In this document: piece after piece, positions 1-7,802 of the stretch
Position numbering within the stretch: the stretch's first letter is position 1
Layout of the letters: each line of letters begins with the position of its first letter
NCBI GenBank assembly: GCA_013821825.1
Contig: PNJK01000007.1
Span: 31,456-95,455 of the forward strand
Source of the DNA: Rhodobacter sp.
GTDB taxonomy: Bacteria > Pseudomonadota > Alphaproteobacteria > Rhodobacterales > Rhodobacteraceae
Length of the DNA: 64,000 bases
Direction: 5' to 3'
Position numbers and translations under genes: made by a program
Notes under the pieces: generated by a model
Seen by the model: only the letters and a program-made list of their open reading frames with translations
What the model was told of the DNA's origin: nothing
The model's database searches: none

Positions 1-75
1 CAGAAGCCCGGCCAGATCCTCTGCTATCGGTTCGATCCCTACCGGGTGCGCGTGCCAGCGCGGGTAAAGCCTTGA
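1..75 (+). CDS. 3' end of an unidentified gene cut by the window start
   Basis: Frame 1 is open from the first base to a TGA at 73-75 and encodes about 24 residues ending in ARVKP. It contains the short stretch ILCYRFDPY, which looks like protein rather than random sequence. Too little is present to name a family. It is followed by the decayed dxs copy, so it may itself be part of a disturbed region. Confidence 0.3.
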   Translation, partial: QKPGQILCYRFDPYRVRVPARVKP

Positions 76-289
76 CCTGGCAGGTCCGGCACGATGCAGC
101 GCCAGCCCACCGGCGTCGGGATGAGGTGCCGGAATGAATGGCCGAGGCCCCGGCGCCGTGCAGCAACAACATTTGAGGACCCGGACCATGGTCAATCACG
201 CACCAGTCATGCGGACGCGCGCATCTGCGCCGCGTCGGCATGAGACGGCCAGTCCGGGGGAAGCGTGCTCGGCATCTCAGCCAGCATGC

Positions 290-1105
290 ATCGGCGCCAG
301 CGCCGCCTCAAACACCGATGACATCTCCCCGCCGGTCGGTGTGATGTCGTCCTGTCTGAACGCGATTGCCCAAAAAGGGCCGCTGGCGATCCCGCGCGCT
401 GCCGCCGAGGGGCTGAAGGTGTCCCTTCCCGGCCCGGTGCGCGACGGCGCGCGTCGGGCGTGGGTGCCGGTGACCGGCACGCCGGGGGGCACCCTGTTCG
501 AGGAGTTCGGCTTTGACTACATCGGCCGAATCGACGGGCATGACATGGGGCAGTTGCTGGCCACGCTCCGGGGGGGCGAAGGCGCGGGCGTCGGGCCCGG
601 TGCAGATCCATTGCTTCAGGGAGAAGGGTAAGGGCTATGCCCCGACCGAAGGCGCCGACAACAAGTATCACGGGGTGGAGAAGTTCGAATTGGTCTCGGG
701 CCAGCAGGTCAAGGGCAAGTCGCACGCCTCCAGCTATCGCCAGATCTTCGGCGACACGCTGACCGCCATGACGCCGCAAACCGAAGATCGCAGCGACCAC
801 CGCAGCGAAGCCGGGCGGCACCGGACTTGACACCATGGCCAGCCGGTTTCCCGCCTGCGTCTTCGACGTGGGCATCGCCGAACAGCACGGCGTGACTCTT
901 GCTGCTTGCCTTGCGACAAGTCGAAGCTGCCGTTCTGCGCGATCTACTCCGGCGTCCTCCGGCGCGGCTATGACCAGATCGTGCATGAAGAGGCCTTGCA
1001 GAACCTGCCGGACCGTTTCATCGACCAGGCGAGCCCTGCGGAGATGCATGCCGAAGCCGGGCTGAGGGCTGGCGATATTGCAGCCACGCTGCGCGGTCTG
1101 GCAGC
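290..1105 (+). pseudogene. dxs: Degenerate 1-deoxy-D-xylulose-5-phosphate synthase (dxs) copy
   Basis: DXS condenses pyruvate and glyceraldehyde-3-phosphate, the first step of the MEP isoprenoid pathway. Pieces in three frames match DXS in order: ISPPVGVMSS, GTLFEEFGFDYIGRIDGHD, then KGKGYAP and KYHGVEKF, then [15 protein letters not shown], then [20 protein letters not shown]. The first frameshift lies in a run of seven G at 570-576; a second lies near 780-795 and a third near 900-925. After LQNLPDRF the text jumps straight to the DXS C-terminus ([15 protein letters not shown]), so about 180 codons are missing. The N-terminal thiamine-binding part is also unrecognisable. It cannot make an active enzyme; a functional dxs is presumably elsewhere. 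Confidence 0.85.
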
Positions 1106-1212
1106 CAAGCCGGGGCAAGAACCAGTGCCGCTGACCCGGCCCCGGCTGATCTGGCGCTTGCTTTTTGGCTGACCTGGCGGCAGTCTGCAGCGAGGTATCC
1201 TGAGGCGTTGGC

Positions 1213-2190
1213 ATGTGGGATTTCAGCGTTACCAAGGCTCTGGCCGTCATGGTGCGGACGACGCCGTTCATCATATTCCGGATGGTCGTCTACTTTGGCA
1301 TCACCGCGGCCCTGGTCATCGTCACGGGAACCGGGGCGGGCTTGGGCTACGGCGTGGGCCTTTTCGGGGACGCGGATTTTCAGGCGACCAGCACCTTCTG
1401 GGGCGGGGCTGCGGGCTTTGGCCTGACCGCCGGGGTGATCTTCTTTTTCCGTGACTACATACTTTACCTGGTCAAGGCCGGCCATGTCGCGGTGATGGTT
1501 GAACTTCTGGACGGCAAGCAGGTGCCGGGCGGGCAGGGCCAGATCGCCTATGCAAAGACGGTGGTGACGGAACGCTTTGGGCAATCCTCGGCCCTCTTCG
1601 CGCTGGATCAGCTGATCAAGGGCGTCGTCAACGTGATCACGGGACTGGTTCAGGGGCTGATGTCGATCCTGCCGATCCCCGGCCTTGACCGGGTGATGGG
1701 GGCGGTGCGGGCCTATCTGCGGCTGGCGGTTGGTCTGGTCGACGAGGTGATCCTGGCGCATGCGATCCGCACGCGGTCGGAAAACGCCTGGGAAGCGGCG
1801 CATGACGGGTTGGTGCTTTACGCACAGAACGCACGCCCGATGCTGGTCAACGCCGCCTGGCTGACGCTGTTCACCTGGGTACTTGCGGTGCTGGTCTTTC
1901 TGGTGATGCTGGCCCCTGCGGCGGCGGTGGTCTGGCTGATGCCGGGCGAAAGCACGGCTGGCATGTTCGTTTTTGCCGTCGTCTTCGCCTGGGCCGCCAA
2001 GGCCGCCCTGATCGAACCTTTCGCGCTTGCCTGCATGTTGCAGGTTTTCTTCAAGGTGACCGAGGGGCAGGTGCCGAATGCCGAATGGCGCGGGCGGCTG
2101 ACGCAAGCCTCGGGCAAGTTCCGCACGCTGGGGGAAAAGGCGGTGGGCTGGCGACCCGGAGGCGCCGCTGACACCAGGGATGCGGGCTGA
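1213..2190 (+). CDS. Conserved multi-pass membrane protein, function unknown
   Basis: A 325-residue protein with about four to five hydrophobic segments: roughly residues 20-40, 62-82, two close together at 212-245, and 250-275. The central part (about 120-205) is amphipathic and polar, and the C-terminal tail (about 285-325) is soluble and charged. No catalytic motif is visible and no family was recognised with certainty; similar proteins appear to be restricted to Rhodobacteraceae. Codon use and GC are like the neighbours. It stands alone between the dxs remnant and the methyltransferase gene. The ATG at 1213 is kept as start because the first hydrophobic segment follows closely. Confidence 0.6.
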   Translation: MWDFSVTKALAVMVRTTPFIIFRMVVYFGITAALVIVTGTGAGLGYGVGLFGDADFQATSTFWGGAAGFGLTAGVIFFFRDYILYLVKAGHVAVMVELLDGKQVPGGQGQIAYAKTVVTERFGQSSALFALDQLIKGVVNVITGLVQGLMSILPIPGLDRVMGAVRAYLRLAVGLVDEVILAHAIRTRSENAWEAAHDGLVLYAQNARPMLVNAAWLTLFTWVLAVLVFLVMLAPAAAVVWLMPGESTAGMFVFAVVFAWAAKAALIEPFALACMLQVFFKVTEGQVPNAEWRGRLTQASGKFRTLGEKAVGWRPGGAADTRDAG

Positions 2191-2327
2191 CCGATTGCCC
2201 ACCCGGCGGGGCAGGCGACGGGAACGGATTTGCGGCCAAATCAATGATATCTCTGTCATCGCCCGTTGCGACGCCTATGGTTCTGTGGCAAGAGAACCAG
2301 ACAGGTAATCAGACCGATGAGTTCAAA

Positions 2328-2981
2328 ATGAGCGAATTCGCCAGCCGCCGTGTGATGATGGTGGATACGCAGGTCCGTCCCTCCGACGTGACCAAATTCC
2401 CGATCATCGATGCCATGCTGGCCGTCCCGCGTGAAGTCTACGTGCCGGATGACCGGCGCGAGGTGGCCTATGTCGGCGAAAACCTCGAGATCGGTGCCGG
2501 GCGCGTGGTGCTTGAGGCGCGGACACTGGCAAAGCTGCTTGATGCGCTGGACATTCAGCCCGATGAGCTGGTGCTGGATCTGGGCTGCGGCCTCGGCTAT
2601 TCGGCCGCGGTGATCGCACGGCTTGCCGAGACGGTGGTTGCGGTCGAGGAAGACGAAAGTCTTGCCGCTGACGCGCAGCGTCTGTTGTCGGAGGAAGTGG
2701 TGGATAACGCGCTTGTCATAGCCGGACCGCTGGTCGACGGCGCGGCCAAGCATGCGCCCTATGACGTGATCACGGTGCAGGGCGGCGTCGAAGTGATGCC
2801 CGAGGGCCTTCTGGAACAGCTTAAGGACGGTGGACGGATTGGAGCGGTGTTCATGGACGGGCCGCTGGGCACCGCCATGATCGGTTTCAAGATCGACGGT
2901 CGCGTCAGCTGGCGCGCCGCTTTCAACGCGACGGCCCCGGTGCTGGACGGCTTTCGAAAGGCCCGCAGCTTTACCCTTTAG
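2328..2981 (+). CDS. Protein-L-isoaspartate O-methyltransferase-like protein
   Basis: A SAM-dependent methyltransferase of the PCMT family, which repairs isoaspartyl residues in aged proteins. The SAM-binding motif I reads VLDLGCGLGYSAAVIA (about residues 84-99), and the N-terminus (MMVDTQVRPSDV...AMLAVPREVYVP) is typical of the alphaproteobacterial branch. The ORF opens at 2244, but ATG 2328 (MSEFASRR) gives a 217-residue product, the usual family length. Several members of this alphaproteobacterial branch sit next to tolC and may have drifted from true repair activity. It lies about 100 bases upstream of tolC on the same strand, so co-transcription is likely. Confidence 0.85.
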   Translation: MSEFASRRVMMVDTQVRPSDVTKFPIIDAMLAVPREVYVPDDRREVAYVGENLEIGAGRVVLEARTLAKLLDALDIQPDELVLDLGCGLGYSAAVIARLAETVVAVEEDESLAADAQRLLSEEVVDNALVIAGPLVDGAAKHAPYDVITVQGGVEVMPEGLLEQLKDGGRIGAVFMDGPLGTAMIGFKIDGRVSWRAAFNATAPVLDGFRKARSFTL

Positions 2982-3082
2982 CAGGGTTGGTGCGGGTATC
3001 GGTCCGGCCTGGGCGAGGTGCCCTTCCGGATCTTCATGTGACTCGCCCGCAGGTGTTGCGGGCCATGGAAAGGCGAACGGGA

Positions 3083-4456
3083 ATGCGCGTTTGGTGTCGA
3101 GCAATGTTGGTAGCGGTAGCCGGGGTTCTGGCGGCGCCGGTGGCGGGCGCGGAAACGCTCGCGGACGCGTTGATCGCCGCTTATCGCAATTCGAACCTTC
3201 TGGACCAAAACCGCGCCGTTTTGCGCGCGGCGGATGAAGATGTGGCGCTTGCCGTATCCGCGCTGCGGCCGGTGGTGGCGTTTACCGGGCAGGCCGGCTG
3301 GCGCCGGGCCGAAGTGGATACGATCCTCGGACCAACCGTGACCGAGGGGTTGAGCTCGTCCCTGACCCTCAGCGCCGAACTGACATTGCTCGATTTCGGC
3401 CGCAACCGCCTTGGAATCGAGATCGCCAAGGAAAGCGTGCTGGCCACCCGCAAGGCGCTGATCGATCTGGAACAACAAGTGCTGCTGGGGGCGGTGTCGG
3501 CCTATGTCGATGTCCGGCTGGCGCAAGAGGTGGTCGCCCTTCGGCAAAGCAACGTGCGGCTCATCACCCAGGAACTGCGCGCGGCAGAAGCGCGGTTCGA
3601 AGTGGGCGAAACCACGCGGACCGATGTGGCAATTGCCCAGGCGCGGCTGGCGGCCTCACGCTCGGCGCTGGCGGGGGCCGAGGGCAGCCTGATGATCGCC
3701 CGCGAAGCCTACAAGGCCGCGACAGGTGCTTATCCGGGCAAGCTGGCCCCCGTGCCGAAGCTGCCGGGGTTGCCCCGGACGCTGGAAGAAGCGCAGGCCG
3801 TGGCGCGCAACACCCATCCTCTGATCCTGCAAGCGCAGCATCTGGTCACCCTCGCCGATCTGCAGGTCGACTTGTCCAAGGCCGCGACCAAGCCCACGAT
3901 CGGGGCGGGCGTGTCGCTTGGGATCGATCAGGACGGCAACGATACGGAAAGCGTCGGGCTGTCGTTCAACCAGACGATCTATGCTGGCGGTCGCCTGTCG
4001 GCGCTGCTGCGTCAGGCCATCGCCGGCAAGGACCGGTCGCGGGCCGCGCTCCAGCAGACGGCGGTTGGAGTGTTGCAGAACCTGGGCGTGGCCTGGGCAG
4101 ACCTGGAAGTGTCGGGCGCGTCGATCCGGGCGTCGGACGAACAGATCCGCGCCGCGCAGACCGCGTTTGACGGCGTGCGCGAAGAGGCGGCGGCGGGGGC
4201 TCGTACCACGCTGGACGTGCTGGACGCCGAGCAGGAACTGCTGGATGCCCGCAACTCCCGGCTTCAGGCCGAAGCACAGCGCTATGTGGGCGTCTACCGG
4301 GTGCTTTCCTCGATGGGCCTGCTGACCGTGGATCACCTGCAACTGGGCATCGCCACCTATGATCCGGACGCCTACTTCGACGCGGTGAAAACCGCCCCGT
4401 CGCATACGGTCCAGGGCAAGAAGCTGGACCGGATTCTTGAAAAGATAGGCAACTGA
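3083..4456 (+). CDS. tolC: TolC-family outer membrane efflux/secretion channel
   Basis: An outer-membrane trimeric channel that joins type I secretion systems or RND/ABC efflux pumps to the outside. A signal peptide (MRVWCRAMLVAVAGVLAAPVAGA) is followed by ETLADALIAAYRNSNLL, the usual start of mature TolC. Two OEP repeats cover about residues 25-215 and 235-430; GETTRTDVAIAQARLAASR and ARTTLDVLDAEQELLDARNS are the characteristic repeat motifs. About 457 residues is typical. ATG 3083 is preferred over 2987 or 3065 because it puts the signal peptide at the N-terminus and has GGCGAACGGGA upstream. It follows the pcm-like gene and precedes the PopZ-like gene; this order is also known around Caulobacter rsaFa and popZ. 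Confidence 0.93.
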   Translation: MRVWCRAMLVAVAGVLAAPVAGAETLADALIAAYRNSNLLDQNRAVLRAADEDVALAVSALRPVVAFTGQAGWRRAEVDTILGPTVTEGLSSSLTLSAELTLLDFGRNRLGIEIAKESVLATRKALIDLEQQVLLGAVSAYVDVRLAQEVVALRQSNVRLITQELRAAEARFEVGETTRTDVAIAQARLAASRSALAGAEGSLMIAREAYKAATGAYPGKLAPVPKLPGLPRTLEEAQAVARNTHPLILQAQHLVTLADLQVDLSKAATKPTIGAGVSLGIDQDGNDTESVGLSFNQTIYAGGRLSALLRQAIAGKDRSRAALQQTAVGVLQNLGVAWADLEVSGASIRASDEQIRAAQTAFDGVREEAAAGARTTLDVLDAEQELLDARNSRLQAEAQRYVGVYRVLSSMGLLTVDHLQLGIATYDPDAYFDAVKTAPSHTVQGKKLDRILEKIGN

Positions 4457-4554
4457 CCTGTCCTGCGGACCGTCGTGAACGAAAACCGTTGCCCAGCTTG
4501 GGGTTGGCGGGTTACGATTATCCCCGGGTGCGCGGGCGATAACGGAAGGCGCAG

Positions 4555-5427
4555 ATGTCAGAGCCTCTCAGTTCCGATGATATCGAGGATGTGGTTTCCT
4601 CGGTTCGCAGGCTTGTCTCGTCCGAGGCCCGGCTACGGCCGATGTCGCGCGATCTTGGGCAGGACAAGTTGTTGCTGACACCCGCGTTGCGTGTGGTCCC
4701 CGAACCGGTTGAGCCCGAAATGGTTGAGCCCGAACCGATCGTTCCTGATCCGCTGATCCTGAACGAGCGGGAGGCAGAAGCCGTCAGCCCGCCGAAGAGT
4801 ATGGCGGCTGATCCTTTGACCCCTGATTTTGTGTCGCCGCCAGAGGATTTGCCTGAAGCCACGTTTCAGGTGGTCGAGGGCGAATGGGAAGACGCTTTCT
4901 GGAGTGAGGATGAACCGGCGCTTGCCGAACTGGCTCTGGGCGCCGAGGAGGCCGAACTGGTGGCGGGCGATGAGCCGGCCGTGACCAGCACCGTCAGCGA
5001 GGCCGAGGCTTCACCCTGGGCACAGGACGAATCCGACTGGGCCGAAGATGAGCCGGTTCCCTTCGTGCATCTGCACCGTTCCGCAGCCAAGGCGCCGGAA
5101 GCTGTCGAAACGGCAAAAGCAGAAGGCGTCGCCGACGCGCCAGAGCCGGAGACGTCGGAAGCGCAGGCAGAGCCGGAGAAGCCGGCTGCCGGGGGCTGGG
5201 ATGATACCAGGCGCAGTGGCCTTGCGGCCAGCGACATGGCACAGGTGCTGACCGATCAGGATGGCAATCCGGTCACAGTGCTTGACGAGGACGGCCTGAG
5301 CGAGATTGTCCGCATGCTGATCCGGGAAGAACTGCAGGGCGCCCTTGGTGAACGCATAACCCACAACGTGCGCAAGCTCGTGCGGGCCGAAATCAACCGG
5401 GCCTTGACGGCGCAATCGCTGGAATAG
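4555..5427 (+). CDS. PopZ-like acidic scaffold protein (candidate; DUF2497-type)
   Basis: A 290-residue protein with three parts: a short helical N-terminus (SSDDIEDVVSSVRRLVSSE, about 6-24), a long disordered linker very rich in E, P and A (about 55-225), and a C-terminal helical block (LSEIVRMLIREELQGALGERI then VRKLVRAEINRAL, about 242-285). This is the layout of PopZ, which forms condensates at the cell pole and anchors ParB-parS and regulators. The position after tolC matches Caulobacter popZ. Sequence identity to classical PopZ is weak by eye, so the call rests on architecture plus synteny. ATG 4555 has GGAAGGCG upstream. A strong terminator follows the stop. Confidence 0.6.
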   Translation: MSEPLSSDDIEDVVSSVRRLVSSEARLRPMSRDLGQDKLLLTPALRVVPEPVEPEMVEPEPIVPDPLILNEREAEAVSPPKSMAADPLTPDFVSPPEDLPEATFQVVEGEWEDAFWSEDEPALAELALGAEEAELVAGDEPAVTSTVSEAEASPWAQDESDWAEDEPVPFVHLHRSAAKAPEAVETAKAEGVADAPEPETSEAQAEPEKPAAGGWDDTRRSGLAASDMAQVLTDQDGNPVTVLDEDGLSEIVRMLIREELQGALGERITHNVRKLVRAEINRALTAQSLE

Positions 5428-5470
5428 GCGAACGGCGGGGCACCTTTGCCTTGCCTACCCCCACCAAATG

Positions 5471-5498
5471 AAAAGCGCGCCCCGGAGGGCGCGTTTTT
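5471..5498. terminator. Bidirectional rho-independent terminator
   Basis: A 7-bp GC stem (CGCGCCC/GGGCGCG) with loop CGGA is flanked by AAAA on the left and TTTTT on the right. It lies between two convergent genes and can end both the popZ-like and the DUF6280 transcripts. Confidence 0.85.
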
Positions 5499-5523
5499 CA
5501 TTCGTCTGACAGAGGGCAGGAGA

Positions 5524-5850
5524 TCAGGCGGCTTCAGCCTGCTCGGCCTCGAGGGCGTGGCGGCGTTCGGATTCCTCGCGCGAGAGCGCGACAGAGGTCC
5601 GCACACCCTTCGACACAAACTCCATCAGGCCCTTCACGACGCGTTCGTTCGGGTCGATCCCGGCGCAGGACAACACCTCGCGCCCATCGCGCGAGCGGGC
5701 CCAGCGGGCGATCTGGTCGGGGCCATTGCCATATTTCTTGTCATCAGCGATCGCATCGTCCAGCGCAGCCAGAACGACGGCGGCAAAAAGCTTGCGCGCG
5801 CGCTGACCCTGTTCGAAGTTGAAAGCGGTGCTGTCGATGGTATCCAGCAT
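5524..5850 (-). CDS. DUF6280-like small protein
   Basis: A 108-residue soluble, mostly helical protein ([34 protein letters not shown]...). It resembles the Rhodobacteraceae family named DUF6280 as I recall it; no function is known. Recognisable stretches are [33 protein letters not shown]. The C-terminus is Ala/Glu rich. It is divergent from efp across about 215 bases and convergent with the popZ-like gene, with which it shares a terminator. It was not assigned a pathway. Confidence 0.75.
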   Translation of the reverse strand: MLDTIDSTAFNFEQGQRARKLFAAVVLAALDDAIADDKKYGNGPDQIARWARSRDGREVLSCAGIDPNERVVKGLMEFVSKGVRTSVALSREESERRHALEAEQAEAA

Positions 5851-5942
5851 CGGACGTTCCTTTATTCTTGCTCTTGTCTTTCGCGGCGTTCGAAGGTTGT
5901 AACGGTTTGCACACGATTCTGGGCTTCCGGTTTGGAATGCCT

Positions 5943-5963
5943 GCTATGCGCATTATGCATAGC
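5943..5963. promoter_or_regulatory. Perfect 7-bp inverted repeat between divergent genes
   Basis: GCTATGC and GCATAGC are separated by 7 bases (GCATTAT), in the region between the divergent DUF6280 gene and efp. The size and position fit an operator for a dimeric regulator, but no regulator is known from the sequence. Confidence 0.35.
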
Positions 5964-5993
5964 TTCCCCGCCTCCCCGCTGCATTTAGTTGTC

Positions 5994-6022
5994 TTGTCCG
6001 GTATGCCAAGCCCAGATATAGG
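5994..6022 (+). promoter_or_regulatory. Possible sigma-70 promoter of efp
   Basis: TTGTCC and TATAGG are separated by 17 bases, 44 bases upstream of the efp ATG. The match to the housekeeping consensus is moderate. Confidence 0.35.
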
Positions 6023-6065
6023 GGCCGGTAAGTCTTTATCAACCATTGCGCGAAGGTTTAGCCCC

Positions 6066-6629
6066 ATGCCGAAGATCAACGGAAATGAAATCCGCCCAGG
6101 GACGATTGTCGAGCATGATGGCGGGCTTTGGGCCTCGGTCAAGGTCAATCACGTCAAGCCCGGCAAGGGTGGCGCATTCGCCCAGGTCGAGCTCAAGAAC
6201 CTGCGCGACGGGCGCAAGCTGAACGAACGCTTCCGGTCGGAAGACAAGGTCGAACAGGTCGAGCTTGAGATGAAGGACCAGCAGTTCCTTTATGAAACCG
6301 ACGGGCGGCTGGTGTTCATGGACAACGAAACCTACGAGCAGATCGAGCTGGACGCGGAGCTTCTGGGCGACCGCCGGCCGTTCCTGCAGGACGGGATGAC
6401 CGTTTCGGTGCAGTATTTCGGCGAGGAACCCCTGAACGTCAAGATCCCGCAGAAGGTGACCTGCCGCGTGGTGGAAACCGAGCCGGTGCAGAACGGCCAG
6501 ACCGCCAGCAAGTCCTACAAGCCCGCCGTCCTGGACAATGGCGTGCGGATCATGGTGCCGCCCTTCATCAACAGCGACGAGATGATTGTGGTTCATACAG
6601 AATTGATGGAATATTCCGAACGCGCCTGA
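6066..6629 (+). CDS. efp: Translation elongation factor P
   Basis: EF-P binds ribosomes stalled at consecutive prolines and promotes peptide bond formation. The 187-residue protein has the expected three beta-barrel domains: KOW-like domain (about 1-64), central domain (about 67-125) and C-terminal OB domain (about 130-185, with the signature [22 protein letters not shown]). The modification loop reads [10 protein letters not shown] with lysine at position 34, the residue lysylated by EpmA in E. coli. The ORF extends to 5868, but ATG 6066 ([12 protein letters not shown]) is the family start. No epmA or epmB is in the window. The following small membrane gene lies 22 bases downstream and may be co-transcribed. 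Confidence 0.97.
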   Translation: MPKINGNEIRPGTIVEHDGGLWASVKVNHVKPGKGGAFAQVELKNLRDGRKLNERFRSEDKVEQVELEMKDQQFLYETDGRLVFMDNETYEQIELDAELLGDRRPFLQDGMTVSVQYFGEEPLNVKIPQKVTCRVVETEPVQNGQTASKSYKPAVLDNGVRIMVPPFINSDEMIVVHTELMEYSERA

Positions 6630-6651
6630 TCCGTTGCCGTCAGGAGGGCCG

Positions 6652-6933
6652 ATGCGCCGCTGGCTTCTGCTGTCGAGCTATCACTGGCTGGTGTTGCTGA
6701 CCGCTCTGGCGCTGTCGGCAGCGCTGGTCGCCTGGATTTCCTTCGGGCTGATCAACGTCGCCATGGCCAATTTCGAGTTTCTGAAGCGGTATGGTCTGAT
6801 GGCCGTGCGCGAGGGCGGGCTTAGGCAGGCGGTCGAGATCGGGGCGCGGGCGTCATTGGCGCTGCTGTTCTATCTGCTGTTCAAGGCCATCGAGACGGAA
6901 CTGATCCAACGCTGGCGTGGCAAGGGACACTAG
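6652..6933 (+). CDS. Small two-helix inner membrane protein
   Basis: A 93-residue protein with two hydrophobic helices (about 9-36 and 62-80), a polar loop between, and a basic tail (RWRGKGH). It has no known domain. ATG 6652 is preferred over the upstream TTG of the ORF track because AGGAGG ends five bases before it. It follows efp at 22 bases and is probably in the same transcript. It is convergent with ygfZ. Confidence 0.65.
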   Translation: MRRWLLLSSYHWLVLLTALALSAALVAWISFGLINVAMANFEFLKRYGLMAVREGGLRQAVEIGARASLALLFYLLFKAIETELIQRWRGKGH

Positions 6934-6972
6934 GGCCGGTTGCGGTTTGGGATCAGGCCTTTGGCCCCGGGC

Positions 6973-7764
6973 TCAGCCCGGCAGCAGCCGCAGGGTGGCG
7001 GTTCCGGCAGTCATCGGGCCTTCCGCGCGATCAAAGCGCAGATGGGCGATGGCCTCGCCCCGGCTTTGGGTGAAAAGCGTGCCCGCGGGTTTGCCGTACG
7101 CAAGGATTTCCGTGCCGACCGGGGCACTGCCGTCGATGGCGACGCGGGCCAGGCCCTTGCGCAGTTCCGTCTTGTGCTTCATCCGCGCGGTCACTTCCTG
7201 ACCGACATAACAGCCCTTGCGGAAGTCGACGCCGTGCAGCCGCTCGAACCCTGCTTCGAGGATATAGCTGTCGTCCGGGATCAGCTCCACCCCGCTTTCC
7301 GGGATCAGCTGCGCCACGCGGATCCGGTCCCAGTCGATTGCGGGCGCGGTGCCGGGCCCGGCCCGCCAGGCGCGCCAGCCAAGGGCGGGATGGCGGGGGT
7401 CGGGCAACGCGTCGGATGGCGGCACGCCAAGACCACGCTGGACGTGCCGGTCGAGGGGAGTGATCCGCACATCGGCGCGCAGGCGGTACATCGTCAGGCG
7501 GCGCAGGGTGGCCGGGGCCAGGGCGCTGGCGATGTCGATCAGGAGCGGACGATCTGCCGGGGCATCGGGCGGGCGTGCCACGAAGAAATCCGCCAGATAT
7601 TTGCCTTGCGGGGTCAGCAGCGCACACCAGACGATGCCGGGGGCAGTTTCCAGCGGGCGCAGGTCGTTCGAGACCAGCCCTTGCAGGAAGGTCAGCGCGT
7701 CGGAGCCGGTCACGGCCCAGACGGTACGGTCGGCAGCGGCTTCGCCGGAGGCTTTCGTGTTCAT
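6973..7764 (-). CDS. ygfZ: YgfZ/GcvT-type folate-binding protein
   Basis: YgfZ is a folate-dependent protein that helps maintain iron-sulfur enzymes such as MiaB. The hallmark motif KGCYVGQEVTARM is present at about residue 194, including the conserved cysteine. The N-terminus (VTGSDALTFLQGLVSNDL) matches the GcvT-like fold. The product is about 263 residues, slightly short of E. coli YgfZ (326) but normal for alphaproteobacteria. ATG 7764 is preferred to the GTG two codons earlier. It lies 38 bases downstream of nothing on its strand except the divergently spaced ABC exporter gene's 3' side, so it is likely a single gene. Confidence 0.9.
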   Translation of the reverse strand: MNTKASGEAAADRTVWAVTGSDALTFLQGLVSNDLRPLETAPGIVWCALLTPQGKYLADFFVARPPDAPADRPLLIDIASALAPATLRRLTMYRLRADVRITPLDRHVQRGLGVPPSDALPDPRHPALGWRAWRAGPGTAPAIDWDRIRVAQLIPESGVELIPDDSYILEAGFERLHGVDFRKGCYVGQEVTARMKHKTELRKGLARVAIDGSAPVGTEILAYGKPAGTLFTQSRGEAIAHLRFDRAEGPMTAGTATLRLLPG

Positions 7765-7802
7765 GGCCACGATCTTAGGCGCGCTTCGGGCCGGACGGAA
7801 GA

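Noticed and set aside
207-1274. 355-aa ORF on the minus strand
   Set aside because: It lies opposite the dxs remnant, whose plus-strand frames clearly match DXS; the minus translation is R/P/A-rich and matches nothing.
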